64,000 nucleotides of DNA from Capnocytophaga felis. Its GTDB lineage: Bacteria > Bacteroidota > Bacteroidia > Flavobacteriales > Flavobacteriaceae. Location of the stretch: NCBI RefSeq assembly GCF_009684755.1, contig NZ_BLBC01000007.1, forward strand, positions 125,482 to 189,481, written 5' to 3'. Positions 62,981 to 64,000 of the stretch are shown piece after piece; position 1 is the first letter of the stretch, and each line of letters begins with the position of its first letter. The notes beneath the pieces were generated by a model. That model was not told the DNA's origin, searched no databases, and was given only the letters and a program-made list of their open reading frames with translations. A program made the translations under genes and the position numbers.

Positions 62981-64000
62981 TTATTCTAAAATGTAAATGG
63001 GATATCGTAAATGTGACTTCTCGTAATGAGGTGTTTGCCTATAAATCCAGTTTAGTTGTTCATAACTATCATTGGCAAAAAGTTTATTTTTCTTTTTCAT
63101 AATCTCCAGAGAATCTTTTAAATGCGGATTGTTATTTAAAAATTCTAAGGCAATTTCCTCAAAAACGTATGGAGAGAAATGTTCTTTTTGTTGCAAAATA
63201 GCATCGAAGAAATTCCAATTAAAAAAAGAATCAACAGATTCAGGTTCAAGAGTTTCTATCAAATATCTTTTTGCAGGTTGATTTACTTTCACAATCCAAT
63301 CACCCTTTTTTATTTGAATGCTATCCTTGTGTTTTGAAACTTCTGTATTGAAATGTAAGTAGTGTCCTTCAAAAGGTTTTTCAACCGTGCTATAATTTTC
63401 AATTCGGTAGTAATCAATGTACATCAAAGAATCTTTTTGAATTTCTTTTATTTCTACCTTGTTGATTTTCAGTCTTTCTATTACATTGTTCCAAGCTTTC
63501 GGAATTATATATGCTTTGGGCGTTTCTACACTTTTTTCTGCAATAAAATGTTCGTAATACGGAATTTCTTTAATGAAAGGTTTTTCTTTATTATATTTTA
63601 ATCTTGGCAAGCCTGTAACTTCACTAATCAAAGTATCAGCTTTGTATCCGTGGAATGAAATTTTTGAAACTTTTGTGCTGTCCAACTTCCACCGAATTGG
63701 AAAATCAATTTTAGCTAAATCCTCTTCAAATTGTTTGATTCTTAAATGTTTAATGTTTTTAGAATCAGAATTTAAAATATCTAAAAGACTTTTCATCATC
63801 TCATAATTGGCTTCCACTCGTTGTTTGTAAGGTTTCAGCATATGAGTTTCAATCAAAATTCCCATACAATTCCACAAATTCACATACCCTGTGGAATAAC
63901 GAGGCGAATCAATACCACTGCTATATCCTTCTGCATCAGGAGGTTTATTCCAAACATTCACATACGGAATCAAATGCCAGAAAGGTTTTGGTAGAGAATC
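62981..64000 (-). CDS. M14-family zinc carboxypeptidase-like protein (5' part outside the window)
   Basis: The C-terminal 340 residues of a larger protein that runs off the right edge; the reading frame continues to base 64000 with DSLPKPFWHLIPYVN, so no start is seen. SSGIDSPRYSTGYVNLWN and GILIETHMLKPYKQRVEANY (20 residues) match Bacteroidetes M14 metallopeptidases, where a downstream Glu is catalytic and the ETHMLKPY block closes the catalytic domain. The zinc ligands (HxxE...H) would lie upstream and are not visible. The remaining part is a C-terminal extension of unknown role. It is likely secreted but this cannot be checked here. Confidence 0.8.
   Translation of the reverse strand, partial: DSLPKPFWHLIPYVNVWNKPPDAEGYSSGIDSPRYSTGYVNLWNCMGILIETHMLKPYKQRVEANYEMMKSLLDILNSDSKNIKHLRIKQFEEDLAKIDFPIRWKLDSTKVSKISFHGYKADTLISEVTGLPRLKYNKEKPFIKEIPYYEHFIAEKSVETPKAYIIPKAWNNVIERLKINKVEIKEIQKDSLMYIDYYRIENYSTVEKPFEGHYLHFNTEVSKHKDSIQIKKGDWIVKVNQPAKRYLIETLEPESVDSFFNWNFFDAILQQKEHFSPYVFEEIALEFLNNNPHLKDSLEIMKKKNKLFANDSYEQLNWIYRQTPHYEKSHLRYPIYILE

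Noticed and set aside
62981-63973. A complete M14 protein starting at a TTG near 63973
   Set aside because: The same frame stays open to the window edge with conserved-looking residues, so the TTG is internal and the gene is truncated by the window.

Overview
The window looks like chromosome of an AT-rich member of the Flavobacteriaceae, most probably a Capnocytophaga (C. canimorsus/C. cynodegmi type). The reasons are repeated Bacteroidetes-type promoters (TAnnTTTG at -7), a SusC/SusD pair, lipoproteins whose +1 Cys is followed by a K/E-rich surface-export motif, a GH20 hexosaminidase and a sulfatase suited to host glycans, and core proteins of flavobacterial type (DUF3127, a START-like protein, SufB without IscS nearby). 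The species call is inference. No tRNA, rRNA, insertion sequence or CRISPR array was found.

Layout. 0-0.65 kb: repeats (palindromes, an 83-bp tandem repeat and a nested 21-bp array). 0.7-10.4 kb, minus strand: sufB and sufA separated by a four-helix-bundle gene, a thioredoxin-fold protein without catalytic cysteines, and the 2-oxoglutarate dehydrogenase genes odhB and sucA, split by accessory genes (vapD, a secreted protein, a coiled-coil protein) and repeat arrays. 10.7-14.7 kb, plus strand: START-like protein, class IV aminotransferase, rimO, DUF3127 and aat. 15.0-20.2 kb: a SusC/SusD/lipoprotein operon whose susC carries a G9 tract in its 5' coding region. 20.4-21.5 kb: prfA. 21.6-26.0 kb: a DpnII-type (GATC) restriction-modification operon with an OLD-family ATPase/TOPRIM nuclease inside it; its first methyltransferase begins with about 32 residues that look like the RuvC-I start of Cas9. 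26.6-38.8 kb: two paralogous Ig-like (BIG2) surface lipoproteins bracket a run of about eleven small genes (SMI1/KNR4, ankyrin, DUF4375, LRR-like, Zn ribbon and others) that reads as a polymorphic-toxin immunity locus with no toxin in sight, followed by pyrF. 38.9-49.1 kb: folE, an SDF transporter, fabH, a lytic transglycosylase, GH20, ribD, a YigZ-family gene, a TIGR02757 gene, a LolD-like ATPase and cmk. 49.2-50.8 kb: ECF sigma factor plus a membrane protein. 50.9-56.7 kb: eno, carA, sulfatase, MlaF/MlaE. 57.0-64.0 kb: HD hydrolase, rplM-rpsI-rpsB-tsf, a DUF3857/transglutaminase protein and a truncated M14 peptidase.

The most unusual items are: (i) the Cas9-like N-terminus fused to a Dam methylase inside an R-M/OLD defence island; (ii) a strong apparent shortage of GATC sites across the window, with 12 of about 20 sites confined to the SusCD and R-M regions; (iii) five intergenic tandem arrays with exactly the same 21-bp period, most with unrelated unit sequences; (iv) the toxin-less polyimmunity locus; and (v) a likely phase-variable SusC. 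All counts were made by eye.
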